A stretch of DNA of 64,000 nt, from the NCBI RefSeq assembly GCF_030272615.1, contig NC_081407.1, positions 144,400,897 through 144,464,896 of the forward strand, in the 5' to 3' direction. Positions within the stretch are counted from its first letter, which is position 1, and every line of letters begins with the position of its first letter. The notes under the pieces were generated by a model that worked only from the letters and a program-made list of their open reading frames with translations, was not told where the DNA came from and searched no databases. This document shows, piece by piece, positions 49,407 through 61,071 of the stretch. The stretch comes from Cryptomeria japonica (lineage: Eukaryota > Streptophyta > Pinopsida > Cupressales > Cupressaceae). A program made the translations under genes and the position numbers.

Positions 49407-51614
49407 ATGAGTCATAGGCTTGTCACCAGGAGTCAAACGGCCCTACACCCTCATCTTCTTTTTCCTCCATTGGTGACCGTCCATTCCGCCACAGTTTCGC
49501 CTCCACAGGGCCTCCCCACTATCATACATGCTGTGATAGCACAAGTTCCTCCCCAGAATTTTGTGACTTGGGACAATGGTAGCCCCCTCATTCCCCCAGT
49601 TCCACCCATAGTTTGGGAAGCCATTCCGGCAGCCGCGCTAAAATTCGTTCACAAATTCACAGGAGAATGTCATAAAACCCCTGGAAAACATCTGCAAGAT
49701 GTGGCTACTGTCTGCACTGTACATGGCATCACTGAGAAGAATGTAGCTTTGAGGTTGCTCGTAGCGTCTTTCAAAGGGAAAGCTCTGGACTGGTTTAGAT
49801 CTCTAGGCCCTAGTACTATAGGGGACTGAGATTAGTTGGGAGATCATTTCTTTCAGAGATTCTTAGACAAAGTTGATAGATTGTCCCTAATGCACCAGCT
49901 CATTACGATCAAAAGGGCTCCCATAGAGGCATTAACTAATTTCAACCTGAGATTCCAGCGAACATGGCGAAGGATACCGTTGTCTGCCCGCCCCTCGACA
50001 TATATGGCTTTCGTATTCTATCTAAAAGCTTTCAATTCTGACATATCAGTAATGATTCAATCCTTAGGGGGTAACACTCTTCTGCAGGCATTTGACATAG
50101 CGGTTCAGGCTGAAAATAACCTTATTGACACTGGAAAGCTTGCACCTCGCCCTACAATGCTAGTATTCCCAGAAATATCTACCCAAGTCATGGAGGAAAC
50201 AACCCCGAGCACCTCCGCTCTGTAGTCTATGTAATCGTTCCCTACTCCTCAAACTACTCTCCAAACTGTCTCTCTGGCTGTTGAGGTCAATGATATGAAA
50301 AATCTCTTGAGATTCTTCTCTAATGAAATTGTTAACCTAAAAAGGGCCCAGGTCTCTCCTACCAAGCCTCCTTTTTAGCAAAGTTTCCAAGGAAACCAAC
50401 CTCCCTACCAACATCCTAATTATCGGGCTGAGAAATCTCTTATGCCGAATGGCCAAATAGTCCCCATCCCTAACCCATTGCAGGTCGTTCACCCAAACGT
50501 TGGTAGAGAATTGACTGAAGGTCAAAATAATTTGGCAGACGACACCAACTCTTGGTGTTTCCCATGCAACAATGCTCATGCTCTGAGGAATTGCCCAAGG
50601 GGAAATTTGCAACAGAAGGTCGCGGAACAAAGGAGCTCAGGTATGATGCCGGATGAATCTGTGTACACATCTCTGAGCATGGATAATGCGGCTTTCGTTG
50701 CTCATATGCAAGGAATATCATTACAACAAGAAGCAGAGATCACCCCTGATCACGCACTTTTTTCATGGATGGAGGATGATGACATAATACTGACTAATGA
50801 TGTAGGAGCTTCGAAAGATGGAACTCCTATTGTGCATTTGGATTACAATCTTCACTCTAAAAGGCGTTTGACCAGGGAGGACACTAGCAATATGAGATCA
50901 ATGCCCGTAAATAGCCCCCTGGAGCCACCAGTCGTTAGTTTTGCCTATCCCAGGAAGGAGTTCATCCCTTACAAACCAAAAGAGCCTAAGGTTTTCATGC
51001 CCCCAATGCTGGATGTAGTAGAGCAGTTGAAGAAATCTCTAGCTCATGTCTCTCTATGGGACCTCCTAAGTATCCTAGAACAGAAAAGCAGGCTAAGAGA
51101 GGCATTGTCCCATGATCAAAAGGATGCAGGTGCGGTAGCTCCGCCGCTCCTTCAGATGAATGGAATGGATCGCCACCCAGTAGTTAGCAAGGTGTGCCCC
51201 CCTGCCATTTTGACAAATGAGAGTTCACCCTCCACTGCACAAGGAGAAGGTAAGCCTAAGCTGAATCCCTTTTACCTTACCCTTATAGTTGGAGATAAAC
51301 TTTTGCATAACTCCATGATAGATTATGATGCTAGTACCACGGTCATGCCTAAGCAAATTGCCAAAGTATTAAACATTAAGTATGACCCTTTAAGTAAGGG
51401 AGTGATGCAGCTCGACGGAAATAAGGCTCAAACAATAGGCCTCATCAAAAGTCTCCCCTTGACTTTTTTTGCATGTCCAAGTGTAACAGTATCTCAAGAA
51501 GTAGTGGTCATCGATATCCCTCCCATTTTTGGGCTCTGTCTATCTCGATATTTTACTACTAAAATAGGAGGATATATGTCCCTAGATTGGTCCCACCTTA
51601 TCTTTCATACCTGA
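49407..51614 (+). pseudogene. Gag and protease of the second gypsy element, broken
   Basis: Frame 49407-49829 ends in the Gag block LVASFKGKALDWFRSL; 49836-50225 continues FFQRFLDKVDRLSLMHQL and FNLRFQRTWRRIP. Frame 50442-51614 has SWCFPCNNAHALRNCPRG, a zinc knuckle one residue shorter than canonical, then the retropepsin block in which DYDASTTVMP replaces the usual DSGA. In-frame TGA/TAG codons at 49827-49835 and 50223 break Gag. Confidence 0.82.
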
Positions 51615-51728
51615 CATGACACTAAGATGAAGATCCTTTCAGAACCCCTTCATGCTGAGCATATAGCTGACTAAGCCTTAATTAATTTTGAGCCTACCCA
51701 CACCTCTATAATCGATGATAAGCGAAGG

Positions 51729-52730
51729 GTGGTAGAACTTTTAGAAGATGAGGAAGTAATAGAAGAGATCCCACTTGAACAAGAATCTTTCCTAAATGAG
51801 TTCATAGACTCAGACCCCTTCTCTAATTACCATGCCACTGACCTAGGTACTTATTGCATTTTTGAAGAGGATCAGCTGATCCCAAAACTCACCAAATATC
51901 CGTTCTCCGAAGATCAGCTATCTTCAACACTATGGACTTTACACTTCGACGGTGCCAAATGCAAAATGGGCTTCGAAGCTAGAGTTTGTCTCATTGCTCC
52001 TGTGGGTGATCAAATTCGAAAGTCTTTTCGGTTGTAGTTCGCATGTTCGAATAATGAAGCAGAATATGAAGGGCTAATTCAAGGTTTGAACATGGCAGAA
52101 AAAATGGGCATTAAAAAGCTAAGGGTCCTCAGTGATTCCAAACTAGTAGTGCACCAAGTTTGAGGGATATCCAGCGCCAAGCACGTTCGCATGAGATCTT
52201 ACCATTCCAGAGTCTGGGATCTAATAGAAAGTTTTGATGCTTTCAATATAACAAGCATTCCTCGAACACTAAATACTGTAGCAGATCACATGGCAACCGT
52301 AGGAGCTCATTTTGATCCAGCTATAGACCTCTTAACTGGCCACCCAATAGTCAGTATCGTGGTCCATCCGGCTATTCCTGATAATGATACATATTGGCAA
52401 GTTTTTGAAAGTGGTGAGCAGATTGCTTTGTTTATTCAAATCTCGGGAGAGTTTGCTGATCAGTTGCAACCTAGGGTCAAGGAAGCTTATGGGAATCAGA
52501 TTATTCAGTTAAAATCCAACAAGCTCCCTAATGGTTTGATTACCTTAGAAAACTTGTTTGATCATGAGGATGTTAAGAAGGATAAGAGGAAACTCATAGC
52601 AGACAAAGGAGATTATGCTGAGATGTCAGTCAGAAGCGGAATAATTCTCAAGGTGGAAAAAGGCATTTCCTCCGAAGACAGGAAGAAGTTGGCTCGATAC
52701 TGTGATGAATATAAAGGTGTCATGGCTTAG
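51729..52730 (+). pseudogene. Archaeal-type RNase H located before RT, broken
   Basis: LWTLHFDGAKCKMG (Asp), NNEAEYEGLIQGLNMAEKMG (Glu), LRVLSDSKLVVHQV (Asp) and TVADHMATVGAHFDPA (Asp) show all four catalytic acids. A TAG near 52034 (Gln expected) and a TGA near 52161 interrupt it. The remaining 52330-52730 is the spacer to RT (WQVFESGEQIALF, LKSNKLPNGLITLE). In the Tat element at 30541-48229 the same domain follows RT. Confidence 0.85.
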
Positions 52731-54090
52731 TCTTATGATTATTTAAAGGGTTACAGTCCTAATATCATCCAACACACCATTGAACTCGCAAATTAAGCTA
52801 AGCCAGTCCGATAGAAACAAAGGCCAGTCAACCCCAAGATCGAATCCTTCATGGCTCAGGAGTTGAAGAAGCTGATCGAATCAAGGATTATTTACCCCAT
52901 AAAGCACAGTACATGGGTGTCAAATTTGGTCCCTGTTAGGAAGAAGAATGGAGATATTAGGCTCTATGTGGATTTTTGGGACCTGAATCGAGCATCTCTT
53001 AAGGATCATTATCCCTTGCCGTTGATGGAACAATTATTAAGCACTGTAGCTAGATCAGAAATGTTCTCAATGCTTGACAGTTTCTCAGGATATAACCAGG
53101 TAAGTGTGAAAGCAGAGGATCATCACAAAACGACTTTCACTACCAAGTGGGGAACGTTTGCATATCAAAAGATACCTTTCGGCTTGTCAAACGCTGGGGC
53201 CACTTTCCAAAGGGCCATGGATTTGGCTTTCAAAGGGCTAATTAATAAGATTATCCTGATATATTTAGATGACCTGACCATGTTTTCCAGACACCGGGAG
53301 GATCATTTTGACCATCTCGAGTTAGTCCTGCAAAAATGTCTTGAATTTGGGATCTCCTTGAACCCCAAAAAATGTATCTTTGGGGTTCCTCAGGGGAAGC
53401 TGCTGGGGCATATAGTTTGTAAAGAAGGCGTCTCTATTGATCCAGATCGGGTCAAGACTATTAAGGATCTTCCCCTTCTGGTCAATAAAAAGGGAGTGCA
53501 ATCATTCCTAGGAAAGGTTAATTTTGTCAGTCGCTTCATCTCCGACTTTGCTGGAATAATAAGACCCATCACTCTCATGCTTAAAAAAGATATACACTTC
53601 AGATGGACTGCTGAAGCCAAAAAGGCCTTCGACCAAATAAAACATGTCATCTGTTCAGCCCCAGTGTTATCTAATCTAGACATGTTCAAGGACTTCATAA
53701 TGTATGTCTATTCCAGTCAGCATAGTATCGCCATGGTGTTAACTTAAAAGGACACACAAAAGGGAGGAGAGCACCCCATAGCTTTCCATTCAAAAATTCT
53801 TAAAGATTATGAACTTCGCTACAACTTTGTGGAAAAGCAAGCCTTAGCTGCCGTACAAGGATTGAAGAAATTCAGACATTTCATTGCCTACAATAAGACC
53901 ATGGTGTATGTAGCTCATCCCGCAGTGAGGGAGTACATCATGGAGGGTGATATCATGGAAAAAAGAGCGAATTGGATCACTAAGATTCTAGAATATGATG
54001 TTGATATCAAGCCTACAAAGCTGGTCCGCGGAAGGGGCCTATGCGAGTATATAGTGCAGGACAATGAACCCCATGGCTTTGACACCATCA
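52731..54090 (+). pseudogene. RT and first RNase H of the second gypsy element
   Basis: The 298-aa frame 52851-53747 carries VSNLVPVRKKNGDIRLYVDF, DSFSGYNQVSV, IPFGLSNAGATFQRAM and ILIYLDDLTMFSR (YLDD active site). RNase H begins at FIMYVYSSQHSIAMVL, without the first catalytic Asp, and continues after a TAA at 53745 with HPIAFHSKILKDYELRYNFV. The region 52731-52850 upstream of the frame still reads as RT N-terminus with stops. Confidence 0.9.
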
Positions 54091-55384
54091 CAGAGGAAAC
54101 AGTTATGTTTATGCCTGACGCTCCCAGCGACAGTTGGATTGAGAAAAGGAAACATTTCATGAAGACAGGGATCTTTCCCAAAAATCTTCCCCCGGCTAAG
54201 AGAAGGTTCTACCGACTCCAAAATAGTGTTTTTCGCCTAATAAATGGAATTCTTTTCAAAAGGAATTTTGACAGAGTTCTGCTTCGATGTGTAGATCAGA
54301 GCCAGGTTGATAAAATCCTCCAAGAATTTCACTATGGCCCCTCAGGAGGCCATTTTTCCACACCCACGACCACTATCAAAATTACCCAAGCCGGCTATTT
54401 TTGGCCGTCCATGTTCAAAGATGTACACGTTCTAGTAAGAGGATGCAAAGAGTGTCAATATTATACGGGAAGAGGTAAGAAAGCGGCCATGCCACTTAGG
54501 CCTATGTCAGTGGAGGAGCCCTTTGCTCAATGGGGCCTCGATTTTGTCAGGATGATCAACCCCCCAAGTTTAGTCGGACATAAATGGATCCTGACTGCCA
54601 CTAATTATTTCACTAGATGGTCTGAAGTCGTCTCGTTGTGGAATTCATCTGAAAGCGAAGTGTTGGATTTCCTAGAAGATCTAACTTGTCGGTATGGCCC
54701 CCAAAAACCATTATATTAGATAACGTGCGCACATTCACATGCTCTTGAATCACACAGTTCGCTCTTAACAGAGGTATTTATCTCAAAACCTCCTCTAACT
54801 ACTACCCTCAAGGGAATGGTCTTGCTGAATCTACTAATAAGAACCTGATCCGACTTATCAAAAGGATAGGTGTGGAATATAAGAGCGAGTGGCACCACCA
54901 CCTAAGGAGCGCATTATGGGTAGATCACATAACACCCAAATAGATTCTAAAAAACTCCCCGTACATGCTGGTATACGGGAAAGATGCACTTTTTTCGTTG
55001 TCACTAAAGATTCTGGTGTTGCAGTTGCTAAAATCCATGGATATCGCCAAAAATGGTCCAATGGCTGTAAGGTTAATGGAGATTATGGAGCTAGAGGAAG
55101 TGAGGGAGGCCGCCTTCACAGCTCTCCAAGACAGACAAGAAGTCGTAAAAAGGTGGTTTGATAGTAAAAAGAGTTCTGATGTGATTTTCACCCTTAGAGA
55201 TCTTGTTCTGAAGTACAATGAGAGAATGGCGAAACTGGGTCAACACGCCAAGTTCGACTGTCTATGGGAGGGCCCTTTCTGCATCACAGGATGCAAAGGT
55301 TTCAATGCTTTCGAGTTAGAAGATATGAATGGAGACCCCCTCTCCATCTCGGTTAATGGTTTTCACTTCAAGCCTTTTCATTAA
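54091..55384 (+). pseudogene. Integrase of the second gypsy element, broken
   Basis: Frame 53829-54719 holds the zinc region (HYGPSGGHF, then GCKECQYYTG) and the first core Asp (WGLDFVRMINPP). A frameshift near 54712 puts the second Asp block (DNVRTF) and the Glu block (GNGLAESTNKNLIR) in other frames. The C-terminal domain runs in 54965-55384 and ends with NGFHFKPFH and a stop. Confidence 0.85.
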
Positions 55385-55620
55385 GGGTCCCCTTCCCTTT
55401 TCAAGTAAATAGTGTATATTATGTGCATATTTGTGGTGTGTATTTATTTTAATTATTTCCGGCCCAGCAAGCATCAAGAGAGAAAGGTCAGATAAAAGAG
55501 AAAAGTAAAATTGTTATATTAAGACTTTCTCGTATTTTGTTACAAAATGTGTGGGCCCTTGACCTCTCTTTTTGTTTACATCCTGCAGTTCGGGCACAGG
55601 TCAATTTTTTGCCACTCCTT

Positions 55621-56760
55621 TTAGAGACTATCTTCGGTGTTTTCCCCCTCAGTGTTGGATTCCTCTTCTTCCCCCAACCATTCTGAATTAGAGGAACTCT
55701 CAAGCTCCCCGTGCATGAAGATGACCACCAGGTCGGGCTGTTGATCCAGTGTTAAGATTCTTGGGAAAATGTAATCCCTGAACCCAGTATACCAGTCCGT
55801 GCCTTCCGAAATGGGGACTATCATATGGACTCGCAGAAGGAACTCTGAAGTGAGCTCAACGAGGTACCTATAGGAAGACAACATCATGGTTTTCAAACCA
55901 CTGATTAGTGGATGCCACTCCACTTCTTCATTTTGTGAGATAAACCGTTCCAAGTCAGACGCCGCAGGGAGTCCTAGGAAGGGTACATGGTACGCAACAA
56001 CATTGTCAAGGCCACCCAAGTAGTCTGTGGGAAAAAGCGCCTGAGTCAGCTATGTCATTAACAACCCAGACTGGTGGTAATCCAACAGAGAAGCCACGAA
56101 GTGTGAGCAAATGTCCGTATTTACTTGATATCGGTTCGGATTACCAATGAAATCCTCTCCAAGTATCCATTTGATTACGGCAATTATTAATGGGTTCTTC
56201 CTTCGCATCATCCCTTGCAGCCTCTGGTCTGATATGTTCCCCAGGAAAGTGACCTGTGCCCTTCTGTTGACGAGTCAAACTGGAGTATCCATTTATTCAA
56301 AAGCTCCGCCGTTAGAGATCGCGTTGTAGTGAAAGAATATCTGAAAATACATATTTATAGCAAAAATCTTGGCAGGTCTTACACATTCCCAATTCCAATG
56401 TCTTTGTCATGCCTCTATTAATTCACATCATGTGAATGGGATTATTTTCAAGATACTAGCATCCTGTTAGTTACCTTGAGGGGAGGAATGGATGGAAGCA
56501 AGGAGCCATACATACATTCAGGTACGTCGCCTTTAAATGTTAAAGCTCCGCCAGCCTGTTTCAGCTCACGCGGCCATTATTTCTCACCGATCCTCTTGAT
56601 CAAAGAAAGATTTTTCTTGAGAAACATTTCCCGAGGAACGTCCAAGTAACCAAGTGGTTTTCTAGGAAAGCGAGAATGATGACTCCCCTCATTTGTGGAG
56701 GTTGATCGCAGCAGCATTTTGAGTTGGCGTGCGTGCAAACCGATCCTTGACTTTCGCAAA
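55621..56760 (-). pseudogene. Antisense ORF with an apparent intron, function unknown
   Basis: The minus-strand frame 56760-56475 (with one TAA at 56579-56577) ends SLLPSIPPLK at a GT donor. The intron 56474-56341 (134 bp, AT-rich) ends tattttcag. The frame continues from 56340 (IFFHYNAISNGGAFE) to the stop at 55621, about 330 residues in all, with a very acidic tail (SEWLGEEEESNTEGE). Frame is kept across the intron. Four further stops, including two near 56280, show decay. I do not recognise the family. It lies between integrase and the sense ORF, and the two are head to head. Confidence 0.55.
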
Positions 56761-57030
56761 AATCAAAGTATGTTATGCATTTAAAGTTCAAAAGTTCTCT
56801 CCGTCAGCAATCTATTTTTTCTGTCATTGAAGAGTGAAGAAAGAGGAAGATGAGCAAGTTTCCATCTCTCATTTCTAGTTTTCTAGCAAAAGGAAAATGA
56901 AGGTTGTCTCCCTATATGGATTCTTAGGCTTCTTCCGCAAGGGCTTCTCCCAGAGGTTTCTGGGTTAATGTTTTTGAAGAACTTTCTTACTCCTCACATG
57001 CTATTCCACTGAAGAAGGAGTATTCAAAGA

Positions 57031-60000
57031 TGAAGGCCAAAAGTAAAACAACAACCCGGAATTCATTAGTTGTTCTGGATTCTTTAGAAAATATCTATGA
57101 GTCGAGGTCCGAAGGCAACCCAAAAGCCTTTGAGAGGCCGCTTGTTCAAGGATGCTGCATCACAGAAATGATCCTCATTCCATAGCTGTGCGTTTCTGGA
57201 AAAGTGGTGCTCCTCAGTCTTTGGTCCTCACAGTTCCTTACTGCCCTGAGCTCATGGCCGCTTGTGCAGAGTTTTTTGATCCCGCATCATATTCCATCAG
57301 CGGCTCGCACCTGAAATTGATCATATCTCTAGAAGCCATTAGGGAAATGCTATGCTTCCCAATCTTTGAAAATACTGAAGTCTTCTCAGAAAAATCCATG
57401 GAGGAATTCTGGAGCACCAGGAGAGATGCGTTAACTTTCTATCAAAGTGCCCTCAATCGGAGCCTATCGACTGGGCTTCCAAAGTTCCCTTTGTCCTATA
57501 GCGACCTAAAGCAAGACAACCTCAGAGATATCTCATCTACCCTGGCATGGCTGTGTGTTCATGATAATGACTGGAATATCACAACTTCCATAATGGGCTT
57601 TCTTTTTAAATGTAGGAAGCAAAGAGAGCCTTTCCACTTCAACTTCTCTGTGACTGTCGCTAAAGCCATAGTTAAGCAGTTATCCAAGTTTCAATAGTTG
57701 CGACGCTTCAGATTCACCTCAGTAGTGGTGCATCTGCTTCTGCATCAAAATGAAGCTTTCTTCGCACAGTACATGCGCTTGGCCACTTATGATGAGGCAA
57801 GAAATGTAATGCCAACATCTTGTTGGACACCTCTGTTGTTGACCTCTTATGATTCCTACCAGTTTTTAGATTCGTTCTTGGCCCCCGTGCTCAAAGACTT
57901 TGGAGTGATTACTGACGAACCTCTAGCTTGTTTCTCGCAGATTCAAATGAACTGGATGTAGAATGAACGCCCTCCTTGCGACTAGTTCGTGGACCCTGAT
58001 TTTTCTTTCATCCACGTGCATGGGTTCTCTGAGGAGCCTTTCTGACTATCCACTTACATAACTGACCGAACCCTAGCTCTGGAAATGGAAAGATAGTTGG
58101 CAAGAGTTGAGCAAGCGATCGGTGCTAGGAAGCACAATACCTCCATCACTGAGGATAACAAGGCCATTGGCCCAATTACTCTAGTAAGAAAAAAAGTAGC
58201 TAAGGAAACCCTAACTTCAAAGATAGTGCAGTTGGGTTTTGTGGTAATTGATGACTCTTGGAGTTATGACCCTGATGGCTACTTAAGCAAGAGGAAAAAT
58301 GCTGTGAGACATGATCCTCGGGACTCATGGACGGAGCATACAAATCCTTGTGTTGATGACCCAAGAAAATATGTGGGCCCTGATGATTTTCCTATTTTGG
58401 ATCGCCCTCCATGGTTAAAATTTTATTCCCCAGTACAAAGGTTCAACCCCGCGAAGCCTATTCCTCAGGCGTTGTTGGAGGGCATGAAAACTCTATCCTG
58501 GTTCAGAAAGAAAAGGGAAATTTTTTGTGTCTATCGCAAGGAAGTAAATCAGCTTAGAGCTAGCCTTGGGAACGCACCCCTGGATGAACGTTTTGAACAA
58601 GAATGAAGTAAGGTAAATAAATCTGACGACGAGACAGGTGATAGTCCCTCACGCAGAGACTCATCTCCCGAGATAGCTACTCAGCAAGAGGTTGGGACTA
58701 TAAATATCAAAGAGCTGGAGCTAGAGATCCTTCTTCCTTTAGATAGCGCAACTCATAGACCTCATTCACAGTCTAGTAAGAGGCGATCCGAGAAGCAGTC
58801 CTCTGAGGGCCCTCCAAAGAAGAAGCCATATCTCAGCGGGTTAGAGGGAATACCACCTAATACATTGACGATAACATCTACAGATCTTCAGTCACCGCAT
58901 CCTTCTACTGATCAGGTACGCCCTCTTTTCGCTTCTTCTCATACTCTGGATGTTTTCACAACTGCCCCCATGCCCATGATGCAAACCTTAGTCCCTACCG
59001 CTCTCACTTTGGCCCCGGTGGGTATGCTGGTTCCCCCCCAAGATGTGCTCATGCAGGTTTCCATCCCATTCCTGGGCATGATTTCCATATCTACAACTTT
59101 TCAGTCGCCCACATCAGAAGCAGTCCCTGTGTCGCGTAGGCTAGGTTTTTAAGAGTCTTCCCCCCAGGGTATGGTCGTGACGTCTGCCAGCTCTTTCCCA
59201 TTAGCGGGCTCCCCTTTTGTCCCATTATTTTCCCTATTGGCTGTGACTCATTCGGTCCAATCTACCTTCGATGCCCCTTTTTCGCACTTCCCTTTTGCAG
59301 TCCCTCCTGGTGCAGCTTTTCCAAGTCAAGCCATTGATCACCCAGATAGGTTCCAGCAGCAGGTTGTTTATGATAGAACCGTCATCTTGAGTAAGACCAA
59401 CAAGTGGAAGGAGAAGGAAGGTGCTCATTATGCTCACCCTCATTTGCAAACCCATTTTAGTGAGCAAAGGGATTGCCTCTACTTTGCAAATCTAGTCCCC
59501 AAGGTTGACAAGCCAGAATCTCATATGAGGCCCGATGATTATGAACTACAGGCAATGGGCATTAGTCTCCAAAGCTCCACGGCATCTGACAAGGTCAGAA
59601 TGATGGAAGAGACTTCCAAAGCAGTATCCACAGACTTTATCAAGAAAAGCCATCATTTGGAAAAGCTCCAAGCAGAAAACGTTAGTCTCCATGATTCCTT
59701 TCCCAGCAAAGGAAGGAAGATAAGGCTCGGGTATCAGAGATCAATCGTTTGCAGAGCCTGCTAACTCAAGCTAATTCAGAGAAAGGGAAGTTGCAGTCAG
59801 CTCTTAACAAGATAGGTTCTCAGCTAAAAGGTCAAGAAGTGACAAGAAATGTGGCTCTGAAGGAATTGCAAGATAAGGACTCAGAGATACAACGATTGAA
59901 AGCTGCCTCTAGGGACATCGCCCAGGTTCAGATGCAATTGCACGAAGAAATCCTTCTCAAAGAGGATTATGCCCGTCAATTGAGTGAGGCCTAGGTATCA

Positions 60001-60990
60001 CGGTCGGAGGAGAATACAAATTTCAAGGCAGAATTGAAGGAGAGGGAAACTAACCTTAAACAATCCGACAAATGCGTTTAAGAATTAGAGACTCTTTTAC
60101 AGTAGGAGCAGGATCATACATTGCAATTTCAACAGGCCATTAGGACTGGAGAGGCAAAAATCCTGGCCTTGGAAAATCAAGTGGCCATTGAGCAAAGAAA
60201 AAGCCAGAACTCCAGTAGGAGATGATTGTGAAAGATAATGAAATATCTCGACTACTGAGTCTCCCACCTCCACAGCAGATTGCTCCAGATTTCTCTACCA
60301 TGCTGACAGAGCTATATGTTTCCCATTGGGAAAAGGTAAAATAGTACTACCCATCCTTGTAGCCGGTGTTAAGATTTCTTAGTGACGCACAGTCCCTCTG
60401 TGCTGAGGTTGGACACCTTATTAACAGTTTTATGCTTGTCATCTGTCAGAAGTTCCCAATATCCTAGAATCTTATTCAGTTGCTCTATTCCGCTCAAGAG
60501 GAGGAACTTAGGGAGAAAGGGATTGCGGATCGCCGACAATTGATCAAAAGGACTAATGTCTTCATAAATCGACACAAGATAATTATACAGGTGTCAGCTA
60601 CCCTGGTGCCTTTGCAATTTTCAGTTCCAGACATCAAATGACGTGTAGAGAAATTCGTTTCTTTGGGATTACCTTCTCCTTTCCCTGCAGATGGTTATGT
60701 GCTACGGATTGAGCAAGTATTATAGCAGGTCGAAAATGTGCAGCAGGATAGAGCTTTCCTGTCATGGTTGGGAAGTCCGATTTCGGTAAATGAGGTAGAA
60801 TGCCTTTTGCATCCTCTAGCCCAACTCTCTGCTCTCCTGAACCAAGTCTAAGAGGAGCCTGTACCTCTGCCCTTTGATGAAGTAATTTGTCTAGATCAAT
60901 ATTTCCAAGATTTAGAGGCACAAGTTATGCTCTCTGAGGACGAATGGCTGCCTTTGCAACAGGCTTTTGATCTTTTCCATCCCGTTGTGG
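57031..60990 (+). pseudogene. Long sense ORF with coiled coil downstream of integrase, broken
   Basis: From 57152 to about 59700 one frame is kept despite stops near 57695, 57959, 58094, 58604 and 59150. It then shifts by one and continues to about 60230. The N-terminal about 270 residues form a folded-looking domain (IREMLCFPIFEN, DISSTLAWLCVHDNDWNITT). A basic middle and a Pro/Ser/Val-rich segment (58865-59400) follow, then a heptad-rich coiled coil (LQSLLTQANSEKGKLQSALN, EIQRLKAASRDIAQVQ). I cannot name it. It may be an accessory ORF of the kind found between pol and 3' LTR in large plant gypsy elements. Confidence 0.6.
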
Positions 60991-61071
60991 CTTGAAGTCT
61001 GGTCTGTGAAGCTAGTAATTTTGGGTTCTCCTATTCCATAGGCAAAATTTCCCTTGTTAGTCGCCAAGAAA

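Noticed and set aside
60930-61071. Polypurine tract before the 3' LTR of the second gypsy element
   Set aside because: No run of purines of useful length abuts 61072; the nearest sequence, ccaagaaa, is too weak to call.
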